NCBI RefSeq assembly: GCF_004348995.1
Contig: NZ_SMKQ01000017.1
Coordinates: 17,838 to 81,837, forward strand
Source: Nonomuraea terrae
GTDB lineage: Bacteria > Actinomycetota > Actinomycetes > Streptosporangiales > Streptosporangiaceae
Reading direction: 5' to 3'
Length of the DNA stretch: 64,000 nt
Both the position numbers and the translations under genes were made by a program. The notes beneath the pieces are model-generated. The model made no database searches, was not told the DNA's origin, and saw only the letters and a list, made by a program, of their open reading frames with translations. This document shows, in pieces, positions 33,486-41,499 of the stretch (position 1 is the first letter of the stretch; every line of letters starts with the position of its first letter).

Positions 33486-33692
33486 TTGGACCAACTGTTC
33501 ACCGTCCCGGAAGCGGCCGAACTGCTGCACACCTCGGTTCGCTTCGTCCGCCGACTGATCGCCGAACGCCGGATCGAGTTCGTGAAGGTCGGGCGGCACG
33601 TCCGCATCCGTGAGTCCGCGCTGGTCGCCTTCGTCGTCGCAGGCACCGTCGCTCCCATGACGACCTTCGACGCATCCGGGAGGGCCGCCTGA
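33486..33692 (+). CDS. xis: excisionase (Xis), MerR-like helix-turn-helix
   Basis: A 68-residue protein from TTG 33486 with GGAGGAG just upstream. The sequence LFTVPEAAELLHTSVRFVRRLIAERRIEFVKVGRHVRIRESAL is the compact winged-helix of AICE excisionases. Its stop overlaps the ATG of the integrase (TGATG), so both are made together. It bends att DNA and drives excision. Confidence 0.85.
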   Translation: MDQLFTVPEAAELLHTSVRFVRRLIAERRIEFVKVGRHVRIRESALVAFVVAGTVAPMTTFDASGRAA

Positions 33693-35014
33693 TGGCGAAC
33701 AAGGGCAACCACCGCCGTTTCGGCAACATCCGCAAGCGCGAGTCCGGCCGCTACCAGATCCGCTATCCCGGACCGGACGGCCGGATGCGGACCGGCACCG
33801 AGACCTACGAACGCAAGTCCGATGCTGAGCGGGCGCTGTCGTTGATCGAGGCGCAGATCATCAAGGGCGAATGGAACGATCCAGAACGCGGCAAGGTCAA
33901 ACTGAGCGACTACGCCGAAACCTGGATCGCCCAGCGCCCTGGCCTGCGACCCCGGACCGTCGATCTCTATCGCTGGTTGCTCAAGAAGCACATCGCCCCC
34001 TATCTCGGCCACGTTCAGATAGCCAAGATCAGCACATCAACCGTTCGGCAGTGGCGGGCCGATCTGCTCGGCAACGGCGTATCGGTGAGCATGACGGCCA
34101 AGGCGTACCGGCTGCTGAGGGCCGTACTCATGACCGCCGCCGAGGATGACCGCATCATCCCGCACAACCCGTGCCGGATCCGTGGGGCCGGCGACGAGCA
34201 CGCGGAAGAGCGTCCGGTGCTCGCCGTCTCCCAGGTGTTCGAGCTGGCCGACCGGGTGGGGCTGCGTCCGATCGGCAATGTCCGCAAGGTCAAGGACGGC
34301 GCGTACCGGCTGCGCTTCCGACGACACGGCGAGATGCGGACGCATCCGGAGAGCTTTCTCACGCGGGCGGAGGCCGACCGGGCGCTGTGGAAGATGGGCA
34401 TGGAGGGTAAGGCCGACTCCACTCAAGATCGGCGGTTCCGCGCGATGGTGCTTCTGGCCACCTTCGCCAGCCTGCGTTGGGGTGAGGTCAGCGCGCTACG
34501 CCGGATGGACGTCGATCTCAAGGCGCGCACGGTCCGTGTCCGGGTCGCCTTCGTCGAACGCTCTGCGGGTGGGCTGGTGCTGGGACCACCCAAGTCGAAG
34601 GCCGGACGCCGGACGGTCGGCATCCCGCAGAGCATCGTCCCCATCCTCAAAGAGCACATGGACACCTACGTCCGAGACGAGCCGGGCGCGCTGATGTTCC
34701 CGGGAGCCAAGGGCGGACCACTTCGCCGGAGTGGCTTCAACAGCCGTACACGCTGGGTGGACGTGGTCACCGAGATGGGCTTGTCCGGGCTTCATTTCCA
34801 CGACCTGAGGCACACGGGCAACATGCTGGCCGCCGAGTCCGGCGCGGGCCTCAAGGACCTCATGGCGCGCATGGGACATGACAACGTCCGGGCGGCCATG
34901 ATCTACCAGCACGCCGTGAGAGGAGCCGACGAAATGATCACTGACGCCATCGATCGGCAACTCGGCACGCGCGACGATGACGGCGACGCAGATGAACTGG
35001 TCCCGGCAGGGTGA
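33692..35014 (+). CDS. int: tyrosine integrase with duplicated N-terminal-type domain
   Basis: A 440-residue tyrosine recombinase. Residues 9-50 form a small arm-binding-like domain, ~70-160 the core-binding domain, and ~245-440 the catalytic domain with Arg262 (LRWGE), His370/Arg373 (HFHDLRHTGN), His396 (MGHDN) and Tyr405 (MIYQHAV). Residues 192-232 (GNVRK...GAYRLRF...MRT...ADRAL) clearly repeat 11-49 (GNIRK...GRYQIRY...MRT...AERAL), so a second copy of the N-terminal module is inserted between core-binding and catalytic domains. The gene ends 117 bp from the tRNA, the usual place. It integrates the element into tRNA-Gly. Confidence 0.92.
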   Translation: MANKGNHRRFGNIRKRESGRYQIRYPGPDGRMRTGTETYERKSDAERALSLIEAQIIKGEWNDPERGKVKLSDYAETWIAQRPGLRPRTVDLYRWLLKKHIAPYLGHVQIAKISTSTVRQWRADLLGNGVSVSMTAKAYRLLRAVLMTAAEDDRIIPHNPCRIRGAGDEHAEERPVLAVSQVFELADRVGLRPIGNVRKVKDGAYRLRFRRHGEMRTHPESFLTRAEADRALWKMGMEGKADSTQDRRFRAMVLLATFASLRWGEVSALRRMDVDLKARTVRVRVAFVERSAGGLVLGPPKSKAGRRTVGIPQSIVPILKEHMDTYVRDEPGALMFPGAKGGPLRRSGFNSRTRWVDVVTEMGLSGLHFHDLRHTGNMLAAESGAGLKDLMARMGHDNVRAAMIYQHAVRGADEMITDAIDRQLGTRDDDGDADELVPAG

Positions 35015-35020
35015 TCACGC

Positions 35021-35053
35021 GCTAATGGCCCGCTAATGGCCCGTTAATGGCCC
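35021..35053 (+). repeat. triple 11-bp arm-type repeat at right end of AICE
   Basis: GCTAATGGCCC, GCTAATGGCCC and GTTAATGGCCC are contiguous, directly after the integrase stop. They match the pairs at 18992, 22148, 23408 and 24432. One or two units occur in remnants, three only here. Confidence 0.7.
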
Positions 35054-35082
35054 GTGAAGATCGAACAGGCCCCGACAAGATC

Positions 35083-35121
35083 AAAGCCCAGGTACCGAAT
35101 CCATCGGTCTACCTGGGCTTT
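35083..35121. terminator. hairpin downstream of tRNA-Gly
   Basis: AAAGCCCAGGTA (35083-35094) pairs with TACCTGGGCTTT (35110-35121), with an inner CCGA/TCGG. It lies 10 bp beyond the 3' end of the tRNA on the minus strand and probably ends its transcript. Near-identical hairpins accompany attachment copies A and E, so the hairpin travels with the element end. Confidence 0.7.
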
Positions 35122-35130
35122 CGTGCTGAG

Positions 35131-35201
35131 AGCGGGTGACGGGAATCGAACCCGCGCTGTCAGCTTGGGAAGCTGATGTTCTGCCATTGAACTACACCCG
35201 C
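35131..35201 (-). tRNA. tRNA-Gly, anticodon CCC (attachment copy G)
   Basis: A complete 71-base cloverleaf on the minus strand: acceptor stem GCGGGTG/CACCCGC, D-arm with AATGGCAG, anticodon stem TCAGC/GCTGA with loop TTCCCAA (anticodon CCC, reading GGG), and T-arm with TTCGATTC. CCA is not encoded. The 3' 41 bases (35131-35171) are the core repeated six more times to the left. This is the integration target of the AICE, whose end restores the gene. Confidence 0.95.
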
Positions 35202-35301
35202 GTGCGACTCGCGGTCGCCGTCCACCACTGTAGCGGAAACTTGGCGCTCTTCAGCAATCCCGGACCCGCAGAGTTTCCGGGCGGGCGGTAAGTTGCTCAC
35301 C

Positions 35302-35877
35302 GTGCTGCTATCTGACCGTGACATCCTTGCTGAGATCGACGCCGGGCGGCTCTCGCTCGATCCGTTCGATTCCGAGATGATCCAGCCGTCCAGCATCGAC
35401 GTCCGGCTCGACCGCTTCTTCAGGGTGTTCGAAAACCATCGTTACCCGCACATCGACCCAGCCGAGGAGCAGCCGGATCTGACGCGGATGGTCGAGCCCC
35501 AGGGGGATGAGCCGTTCATCCTGCATCCGGGGGAGTTCGTGCTGGCCTCCACGTACGAGGTCGTCTCGCTGCCGGACGATCTGGCCTCGCGGCTGGAGGG
35601 CAAGAGTTCGCTCGGCCGGCTGGGGTTGCTGACGCATTCGACGGCCGGGTTCATCGATCCGGGGTTCAGCGGGCATGTCACGCTGGAGTTGTCGAACGTG
35701 GCGACGCTGCCCATCAAGCTGTGGCCGGGAATGAAGATCGGGCAGCTGTGCGTGTTCAGGCTCAGTTCCCCCGCCGAGCATCCGTACGGGTCCAGCAAGT
35801 ACGGTTCGCGCTATCAGGGGCAGCGCGGCCCCACCCCGTCGCGGTCGTACCGCAACTTCCACCGCACGAAGGTTTGA
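35302..35877 (+). CDS. dcd: dCTP deaminase (bifunctional dCTP deaminase/dUTPase type)
   Basis: A 191-residue enzyme; GTG 35302 gives [13 protein letters not shown], the conserved start of actinobacterial Dcd. [33 protein letters not shown] contains the nucleotide-binding and catalytic residues. The C-terminal [23 protein letters not shown] closes the active site. It converts dCTP toward dUMP for thymidylate synthesis. It stands immediately beside the tRNA attachment site but outside the element. Confidence 0.95.
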   Translation: MLLSDRDILAEIDAGRLSLDPFDSEMIQPSSIDVRLDRFFRVFENHRYPHIDPAEEQPDLTRMVEPQGDEPFILHPGEFVLASTYEVVSLPDDLASRLEGKSSLGRLGLLTHSTAGFIDPGFSGHVTLELSNVATLPIKLWPGMKIGQLCVFRLSSPAEHPYGSSKYGSRYQGQRGPTPSRSYRNFHRTKV

Positions 35878-36124
35878 GATGAACATCAGGTGAACGTTCG
35901 AGGAACGTCGCGGTAACCAAGTCTCGTTTCCGTACTGCCAGCAACTCTTCTGAACGACGTCGAAGGCAGTCCGAGCTGCCAAAAAAGCCCCAAAAGTACG
36001 TACATCCTCGGTGTTGCACAACCTACGTCGGGTAGCCAGAAGGCGAACGGGATGTGAAGTTCGCATTTCGCCTGGTAGGCCATACCCTCTTCCACGGACC
36101 ATCCCCGCACATCTGGAGAACGAC

Positions 36125-36742
36125 GTGCGCCTGCGTCTCACGCCACGTGAGGACAGCTACTACGACCTGTTCGCCGACTCGGCGAACAACCTGGTCACGG
36201 CATCCCGCCTGCTGGTGGAGATCATCAGTGACGGCTCGGACAGGGAAGCCCTGGCCGAGAAGATGCGCGCCTGCGAGCACGCCGGCGACGAACGCACCCA
36301 CGCCATCATGAACCGGCTCAACGAGAGCTTCATCACGCCGTTCGACCGCGAGGACATCTACCGCCTCGCCTCCAACCTCGACGACGTGATGGACGCGATG
36401 GAGGCCGCCTCCGACCTGATCGTGCTCTACCAGCTCGACCACCTGCCGAAGGACGTCGTCCGTCAGGTCGAGGTGCTCGAGCGGGCCGCCGAGCTCACCG
36501 CCGAGGCCATGCCACGGCTGCGTTCGATGAAGAACCTCAACGAGTACTGGATCGAGGTCAACCGCCTGGAGAACCAGGCCGACCAGGTCTACCGCAGGCT
36601 GCTGGCCAAGTTGTTCAGCGGCGAGTACGACGCACTCACGGTCATGAAGATGAAGGAGGTCGTCGACGCCCTCGAACAGGCGGCCGACGCCTTCGAGCAC
36701 GTCGCCAACACCGTCGAGTCGATCGCGGTCAAGGAAAGCTAG
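36125..36742 (+). CDS. DUF47/PhoU-like accessory protein of Pit transporter
   Basis: A 205-residue all-helical protein. GTG 36125 has GGAG 6 bases upstream and gives MRLRLTPREDSYYDLFADSANNL, the standard beginning of the family. Metal-binding-type E-x-x-x-D motifs recur in both halves (DERTH, NRLENQADQVYR). It precedes the phosphate permease by 4 bp in one operon. Such proteins regulate or assist Pit transporters. 35878-36124 holds no gene I can support. Confidence 0.9.
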   Translation: MRLRLTPREDSYYDLFADSANNLVTASRLLVEIISDGSDREALAEKMRACEHAGDERTHAIMNRLNESFITPFDREDIYRLASNLDDVMDAMEAASDLIVLYQLDHLPKDVVRQVEVLERAAELTAEAMPRLRSMKNLNEYWIEVNRLENQADQVYRRLLAKLFSGEYDALTVMKMKEVVDALEQAADAFEHVANTVESIAVKES

Positions 36743-36746
36743 GCCC

Positions 36747-37751
36747 GTGGACCTCACGCTCGCCCTCGTCATCGGTGTGGTCGTCATCGCGCTCGTCTTC
36801 GACTACACCAATGGCTTCCACGACGCGGCGAACGCCATCGCGACCTCCGTCTCGACCCGGGCACTGACGCCCAGGGCCGCGTTGTTCATGGCGGCGGCCA
36901 TGAACTTCATCGGCGCTCACCTGGGCACACAGGTCGCCCAGACCGTCGGCAGCGGCATCATCGACGCGCCGAACGGCTCGCACGGCCTGGTGATCGTGGC
37001 CGCGGCGCTCATCGGCGCGATCGTCTGGAACCTGATCACGTGGTATTTCGGGTTGCCCTCCTCCTCCAGTCACGCGCTCATCGGTGGCCTGGTCGGCTCA
37101 GCGCTGGCCTCGGCCAGCGTCGTGCACTGGGACGGCGTTCTCGAGAAGGTCGTCATCCCGATGATCCTCTCGCCGCTGGTCGGGTTCTCCCTCGCGGCGT
37201 TGATCATGATCGCAATCTACTGGATCTTCCGCAACAGCCAGCCCGGCAAGACCAACCGCGGCTTCCGCTACACGCAGACGGTCTCGGCCGCCGCCATGGC
37301 GCTCGGGCACGGCCTGCAGGACGCCCAGAAGACGATGGGTGTCATCTTCCTGGCCCTCGTCGTCGGTGACTTCGCCGACCCGGGCGACCCCATCCCGCAG
37401 TGGGTCATCCTGGCCGCCGCCGCGGCGATTTCCCTCGGCACGTACGCGGGCGGCTGGCGCATCATGCGGACGCTGGGGCGGCGCATCATCGCCCTGGACC
37501 CGCCGCAGGGCTTCGCCGCGGAGTCGGCGGCGGCGACCGTGCTGTACGTGGCCGCCATCGGGTTCGGCGCTCCCATCTCGACCACGCACACGATCACCTC
37601 GGCGATCATGGGCGTGGGCGCCACCAAGCGGCTCAGCGCCGTGCGGTGGGGCGTGGCGGGCAACATCGTGACCGCGTGGATCCTCACCATCCCGGCCGCC
37701 GCCCTCGTCGCCGCGATCTCGTACTTCATCATGCACGCGATCATCGAATAG
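36747..37751 (+). CDS. pit: low-affinity inorganic phosphate transporter, Pit family
   Basis: A 334-residue membrane protein with about ten spans. The two inverted-repeat signatures are visible: DYTNGFHDAANAIATSVSTRAL near the start and GAPISTTHTITSAIMGVGATKR near the end, plus LPSSSSHALIGGLVGSA. It takes up phosphate with protons, probably as a metal-phosphate complex. It forms an operon with the DUF47 gene. Confidence 0.93.
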   Translation: MDLTLALVIGVVVIALVFDYTNGFHDAANAIATSVSTRALTPRAALFMAAAMNFIGAHLGTQVAQTVGSGIIDAPNGSHGLVIVAAALIGAIVWNLITWYFGLPSSSSHALIGGLVGSALASASVVHWDGVLEKVVIPMILSPLVGFSLAALIMIAIYWIFRNSQPGKTNRGFRYTQTVSAAAMALGHGLQDAQKTMGVIFLALVVGDFADPGDPIPQWVILAAAAAISLGTYAGGWRIMRTLGRRIIALDPPQGFAAESAAATVLYVAAIGFGAPISTTHTITSAIMGVGATKRLSAVRWGVAGNIVTAWILTIPAAALVAAISYFIMHAIIE

Positions 37752-37752
37752 T

Positions 37753-38634
37753 TCAGCCGGTGGGGGCGTACATCACGTCGACGTCCCAGCGGGAGAAGCC
37801 GAGTGACTCGTACAGCCTGATGGCCGCCGTGTTGGCCTCGTCCACGTAGAGCATCGCCTGGGCGAGGCCGCGCGAGCGCAGGTGGGTCAGGCCGGCCAGG
37901 GTGAGGGCCCGGCCGAGACCGGTGCCCTGCTGGGAGGGGTCGACGCCGACGACGTACACCTCTCCCAGGGAGTCGTGGACCTTCGTCCAGTGGAAGCCGG
38001 CCGGCCGGTCGCCGCGGACAGCCAGGAAGAAGCCCTCGGGGTCGAACCACGGCTCTCGCTCGCGCCGCAGCAGGTCGTCCATCGTCCAGGCGCCCTGTTC
38101 CGGGTGGTGGGCGAAGGCGGCGGCGTTGACCTTGAGCCACGCCTCCTCGTCACGTCCCGGCACGAACGTGCGCAGCGAGACCTCCGGCGGCAGCGTGTAG
38201 TCCGGAAGGGGCGCGTCGAGCGGGCGGCGCATCTGCCACAGGCAGCGTACGCGCGCCAGCCCGAACGAGGCCGCCAGCGCTGCCGCGCCCGCGTGGTCGC
38301 CGTGAGCCCACAGGCGCGGGCGCCCGGCGGTGACGTCCATGACCTCGCGCAGCAGGCGCGTGCCGTGGCCGTGCCGGCGGTGGTCCGGGTGGACGACCAG
38401 CTCGACGCTCGCGCCCTCGTCGGCCGGATCGACGTGCGCGTAGCCCACGAGGTCGGCTCCGGCGTGCAGCAGCAGGGAGCGGGCCCCGGAGTCGCCGCCG
38501 TAGCGGACGTGGAGCATCGACTGCTCGTTGAGCGGGTGGACGCCGTCGGCTCGCGCCGCCGCCTCCACGAGGCCGAGCACCTCGGCGATCTCCTCGTCGT
38601 CCAGCCGGGCGGAGACTTTCACGCGCACGTTCAC
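37753..38634 (-). CDS. mshD: mycothiol synthase
   Basis: About 293 residues (GTG 38634; the next GTG two codons on is also possible). Two GNAT domains: the first with HPDHRRHGHGTRLLREV, the second with GEVYVVGVDPSQQGTGLGRALTLAGL. The HWTKVH motif joins them, as in MshD. It acetylates Cys-GlcN-Ins with acetyl-CoA in the last step of mycothiol synthesis. The stop lies 1 bp from that of pit, on the opposite strand. Confidence 0.93.
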   Translation of the reverse strand: MNVRVKVSARLDDEEIAEVLGLVEAAARADGVHPLNEQSMLHVRYGGDSGARSLLLHAGADLVGYAHVDPADEGASVELVVHPDHRRHGHGTRLLREVMDVTAGRPRLWAHGDHAGAAALAASFGLARVRCLWQMRRPLDAPLPDYTLPPEVSLRTFVPGRDEEAWLKVNAAAFAHHPEQGAWTMDDLLRREREPWFDPEGFFLAVRGDRPAGFHWTKVHDSLGEVYVVGVDPSQQGTGLGRALTLAGLTHLRSRGLAQAMLYVDEANTAAIRLYESLGFSRWDVDVMYAPTG

Positions 38635-38743
38635 AGAACGCCACTCTAGGCGGACGACTGGCAAACACCGCCAGCAGGTATCCGGATAAATCGTTACCTT
38701 TGCGCCATCGGCTGCTCGAGATCAGGTCGTAACGTCTTGGGGC

Positions 38744-40531
38744 ATGACGTCTCGTTCCTTACTCCGGCTGGCGCTTGCCGGAGCCGTCACCTCGGGTGCG
38801 GTCCTGCTGGCCACCCTCCCGGCGAACGCGAGCAAGGCCCCTCCGACGGTCCCCGTCCGGCTGCTCGCGCTCAACGACTTCCACGGCAACCTCGAGCCCC
38901 CGACCGGCTCCTCCGGCCGCATGGTGGACGAGCACGGCAACACGGTCGACGCGGGCGGCGCCGCGTACGTGGCCACGCACATGAAGGCCCTGACCGACCG
39001 CAACACCATCGCCGTGGCCCAGGGCGACCTCATCGGCGCCTCCCCGCTGATCTCGGCCGCCTACCACGACGAGCCGTCGATCGAGTTCATGGACAAGGTG
39101 GGCCTCAAGGTGGCCGCGGTCGGCAACCACGAGTTCGACGAGGGCTACACCGAGCTGCGCCGCATCATGAACGGCGGCTGCCACCCGGTCGACGGCTGCT
39201 CCCCCGCCGGCACGTGGAAGGGCGCCGGGTTCGACTATGTGGGCGCGAACGTGCTGTTCAAGAACCCGCACGAGAAGACCGACGCGCTCGCCGCGCTCGG
39301 CGGCGCCGACTCGGCCGAGGTCAAGAACCTCCTGGACGGCTGGGGCGTGCCCGCGCTGCCGCCGGTCAGCGTCAAGTGGATGAACGGCGTCCCGATCGGC
39401 TTCATCGGCCTGGTCACGCAGACCACGCCGAACATCGTCACGAGCGAGGGCATCAAGGACCTCAAGTTCGTGGACGAGGTCAAGGCCGCCGACGTCGCCT
39501 CCAAGCTGCTCAAGCTCGTGGGCGTCAAGGCCCAGGTCGTGCTGGTGCACGAGGGCGACCAGGTGAACGCCGGCCAGTCGCCGGACGCCTGTGCCGCCAC
39601 CCCCGGGGCCGGCAACCGCATCGCCACGCAGGTGGACCCGGAGATCGACCTGATCCTCAGCGGCCACTCCCACCAGGCGTACCTGTGCACGGTCAAGGAC
39701 CCGGCGGGCGGGGACCGGCTGTACTCGCAGGGCGGTTCGTTCGGACGCGTGATCACGCAGGTCGACCTGAAGGTGAACACCAGGAGCCGCGACATCGTGC
39801 GCTCCTCGGTGGTCGCCGACAACCACGTCGTGACCCGTACGGTCGCCCCGGACCGGGAGATCTCCGCGTTCGTGCAGACGTGGAAGGACCGCGTGGCGCC
39901 CGTCGCCAACCGGGCGGTCGGCACGATCACCGGTGACATCACCAGCACCGCGGGGCCGTCCGGCGAGTCGCCGCTCGGCAACCTGATCGCCGACGCGCAG
40001 CTGGCCGCCACCCGGACCGGCGGCAACGCCCAGATCGCCCTGATGAACCCGGGCGGCGTACGGGCCTCGCTGTCCTACGCCGGCTCGCCGGCCGGTGAGG
40101 GCGACGGCGTCGTCACGTACGGCGAGGCGTTCACGGTGCAGCCGTTCAACAACCTCATGCAGGTGGTCACGCTGACCGGGGCGCAGCTGAAGACGGTGCT
40201 GGAGCAGCAGTTCACCGGCGGCCCGAACAACCAGGCGTTCACCAAGATCCTGCAGCCGTCGGCGAACTTCACCTACTCCTACAGCGCGAGCGCTCCCTGG
40301 GGCTCGAAGGTCTCCGACATGAGGATCGACGGAGTTCCGGTGACCGACACGCAGACCGTCAGGGTCGCGGCGAACAACTTCCTCGTGGGCGGCGGCGACG
40401 CGTTCCTCGCCTTCACCGAGGGGACCGACCTGTGGAGCGGGCCGCTGGACATCGACGCCTTCGTCGACTACCTCGGCCAGAACAACCCCATCGCTCCGCC
40501 CGCCACGAACCGCATCACGGTCGCCGGCTGA
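38744..40531 (+). CDS. secreted 5'-nucleotidase/UDP-sugar hydrolase-family metallophosphatase
   Basis: A 595-residue protein with a Sec signal peptide (1-~29, ending ANASK). The metallophosphoesterase domain shows LLALNDFHGNLEP, VAQGDLIGASP, VGNHEFDEGY and LILSGHSHQAYLC. The C-terminal 5'-nucleotidase domain has SPLGNLIADAQLAA, NPGGVRASL and VQPFNNLMQVVTLTG. It should release phosphate from extracellular nucleotides, fitting with the phosphate transporter nearby. A strong terminator follows. Confidence 0.92.
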   Translation: MTSRSLLRLALAGAVTSGAVLLATLPANASKAPPTVPVRLLALNDFHGNLEPPTGSSGRMVDEHGNTVDAGGAAYVATHMKALTDRNTIAVAQGDLIGASPLISAAYHDEPSIEFMDKVGLKVAAVGNHEFDEGYTELRRIMNGGCHPVDGCSPAGTWKGAGFDYVGANVLFKNPHEKTDALAALGGADSAEVKNLLDGWGVPALPPVSVKWMNGVPIGFIGLVTQTTPNIVTSEGIKDLKFVDEVKAADVASKLLKLVGVKAQVVLVHEGDQVNAGQSPDACAATPGAGNRIATQVDPEIDLILSGHSHQAYLCTVKDPAGGDRLYSQGGSFGRVITQVDLKVNTRSRDIVRSSVVADNHVVTRTVAPDREISAFVQTWKDRVAPVANRAVGTITGDITSTAGPSGESPLGNLIADAQLAATRTGGNAQIALMNPGGVRASLSYAGSPAGEGDGVVTYGEAFTVQPFNNLMQVVTLTGAQLKTVLEQQFTGGPNNQAFTKILQPSANFTYSYSASAPWGSKVSDMRIDGVPVTDTQTVRVAANNFLVGGGDAFLAFTEGTDLWSGPLDIDAFVDYLGQNNPIAPPATNRITVAG

Positions 40532-40539
40532 CCACCCAT

Positions 40540-40581
40540 GGCTCCCGACTGGGTTCCCTGACGGGACCCCAGTCGGGAGCC
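40540..40581. terminator. strong hairpin after the 5'-nucleotidase gene
   Basis: GGCTCCCGACTGGG pairs with CCCAGTCGGGAGCC, and TCCC/GGGA extends the stem around a 4-base loop (one mismatch). It starts 9 bp after the stop codon. Confidence 0.8.
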
Positions 40582-40612
40582 AGAGGACGGGCCGCATGGT
40601 AGGTCTGTCGCC

Positions 40613-41161
40613 ATGGAATTCTTCTGTTATCACCGCGATCGGCCTGATTCCGCGGCGCTGCGCGACGAACTGGTGGAAGAGCACTGGTCCTACATGGACC
40701 GATACGAGGCGGAGCTGATCGCCCGTGGCCCGACCTTGGTCCGCGGCGGCGACACGGCCACCGGCAGCGTGCACATCGTCGACCTGCCGGATGTCGCCAC
40801 CGCGCGTGCGTTCGTCTTCGACGAGCCCAACTACCAGGCCGGTGTGTACCGGGACGTGGTGTTGCGCCGATGGCGCAACGTGCTGGGGCGGACCATGTGG
40901 GATTTCCCTGGCGGCCGGGACGGCGGCAACCGGTATCTGGTGCTGGGCCTCGGCTCCGGGCAGGCCGCCGACCTCGACCCGCCGTCCGACCGGGACGAGC
41001 TGATCGCGTATGGGCCGCTGCTGTCCGACGACGGCACCACCTGGCTGGGTACGGCGGCACTGACGCGGGCGCCGGACCCGGAGGCGGCACGCGCCGTCCT
41101 GACCCCGGACAGGTACGCCGACATCGAGGTCCACGACTGGCAGTTCGGCGGGCGGCGGTGA
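40613..41161 (+). CDS. YciI-like double-domain protein
   Basis: A 182-residue protein made of two YCII-type ferredoxin-like halves. The first has EEHWSYMDRYEAELIARGPTL and DLPDVATARAFVFDEPNYQAGVY; the second has SDRDELIAYGPLLSDDG and a repeat of the DPEAARAVL helix. His-Asp type residues of the YciI active site are partly visible. Function of the family is not established. Confidence 0.8.
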   Translation: MEFFCYHRDRPDSAALRDELVEEHWSYMDRYEAELIARGPTLVRGGDTATGSVHIVDLPDVATARAFVFDEPNYQAGVYRDVVLRRWRNVLGRTMWDFPGGRDGGNRYLVLGLGSGQAADLDPPSDRDELIAYGPLLSDDGTTWLGTAALTRAPDPEAARAVLTPDRYADIEVHDWQFGGRR

Positions 41162-41167
41162 CGAGGC

Positions 41168-41476
41168 CTATGCGTCCTTCCAGGCCAGCCACTTGCGCTC
41201 GATCTCACCGGTGAGGTCGACCCCGTGGTGGCGGGCCATCAGCACCACGTGGCACAGCACGTCGGCCAGTTCCTCGCGGAACCCCGCGTCGAGCTCCTCG
41301 TCCGTGCGGCCCTTCCGCCTGGCCCGGCCGGTACGCATCAGGAACGCCTGCGTGAGCTCGCCCATCTCCTCCTGGAGCTTGAGCAGGAACCAGGTGTCGT
41401 CACGCTCGATGCCGACGTGCGCGGCGTAGCGGCGGGAGATGGACTCGATCTCGTCGGAGAGCTCGCGCAGATCCAT
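41168..41476 (-). CDS. MazG-like nucleotide pyrophosphohydrolase
   Basis: A 102-residue all-alpha protein from ATG 41476. Metal-binding EExxE/ExxD motifs are in LQEEMGELTQAFL and FREELADVLCHVVLMARHHGVD, as in MazG and phosphoribosyl-ATP pyrophosphatase relatives. It probably removes pyrophosphate from non-canonical nucleotides. It converges with the YciI-like gene with 6 bp between stops. Confidence 0.82.
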   Translation of the reverse strand: MDLRELSDEIESISRRYAAHVGIERDDTWFLLKLQEEMGELTQAFLMRTGRARRKGRTDEELDAGFREELADVLCHVVLMARHHGVDLTGEIERKWLAWKDA

Positions 41477-41499
41477 GCCCAAAGTGTAGAGCCGGGGGT

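Larger units (their letters stand above)
24308..35171. mobile_element. actinomycete integrative and conjugative element (AICE, pSAM2 type) in tRNA-Gly
   Basis: A 10.9-kb element bounded by identical 41-bp cores (copies F and G), with tandem arm repeats inside both ends. It carries the full AICE set in standard order at its right end: GntR regulator, Pra-type activator, FtsK-like Tra, RepSA-like initiator, excisionase and tyrosine integrase, the last next to the tRNA. Cargo at the left end is an Imm21-like protein, an IMPase/DUF5919 operon, two small proteins and a DUF5713 protein. No core gene looks broken, so it may still excise. Limits assume that copy F is the true partner of copy G. Confidence 0.82.

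Noticed and set aside
14303..35171. CRISPR array from regularly oriented 41-bp repeats
   Set aside because: Spacing is 1-11 kb with genes between, the repeat is a tRNA part, and no cas gene is present.
38759..41134. 791-codon minus-strand frame
   Set aside because: Antisense to the 5'-nucleotidase and YciI-like genes, which have clear motifs, signal peptide and terminator.
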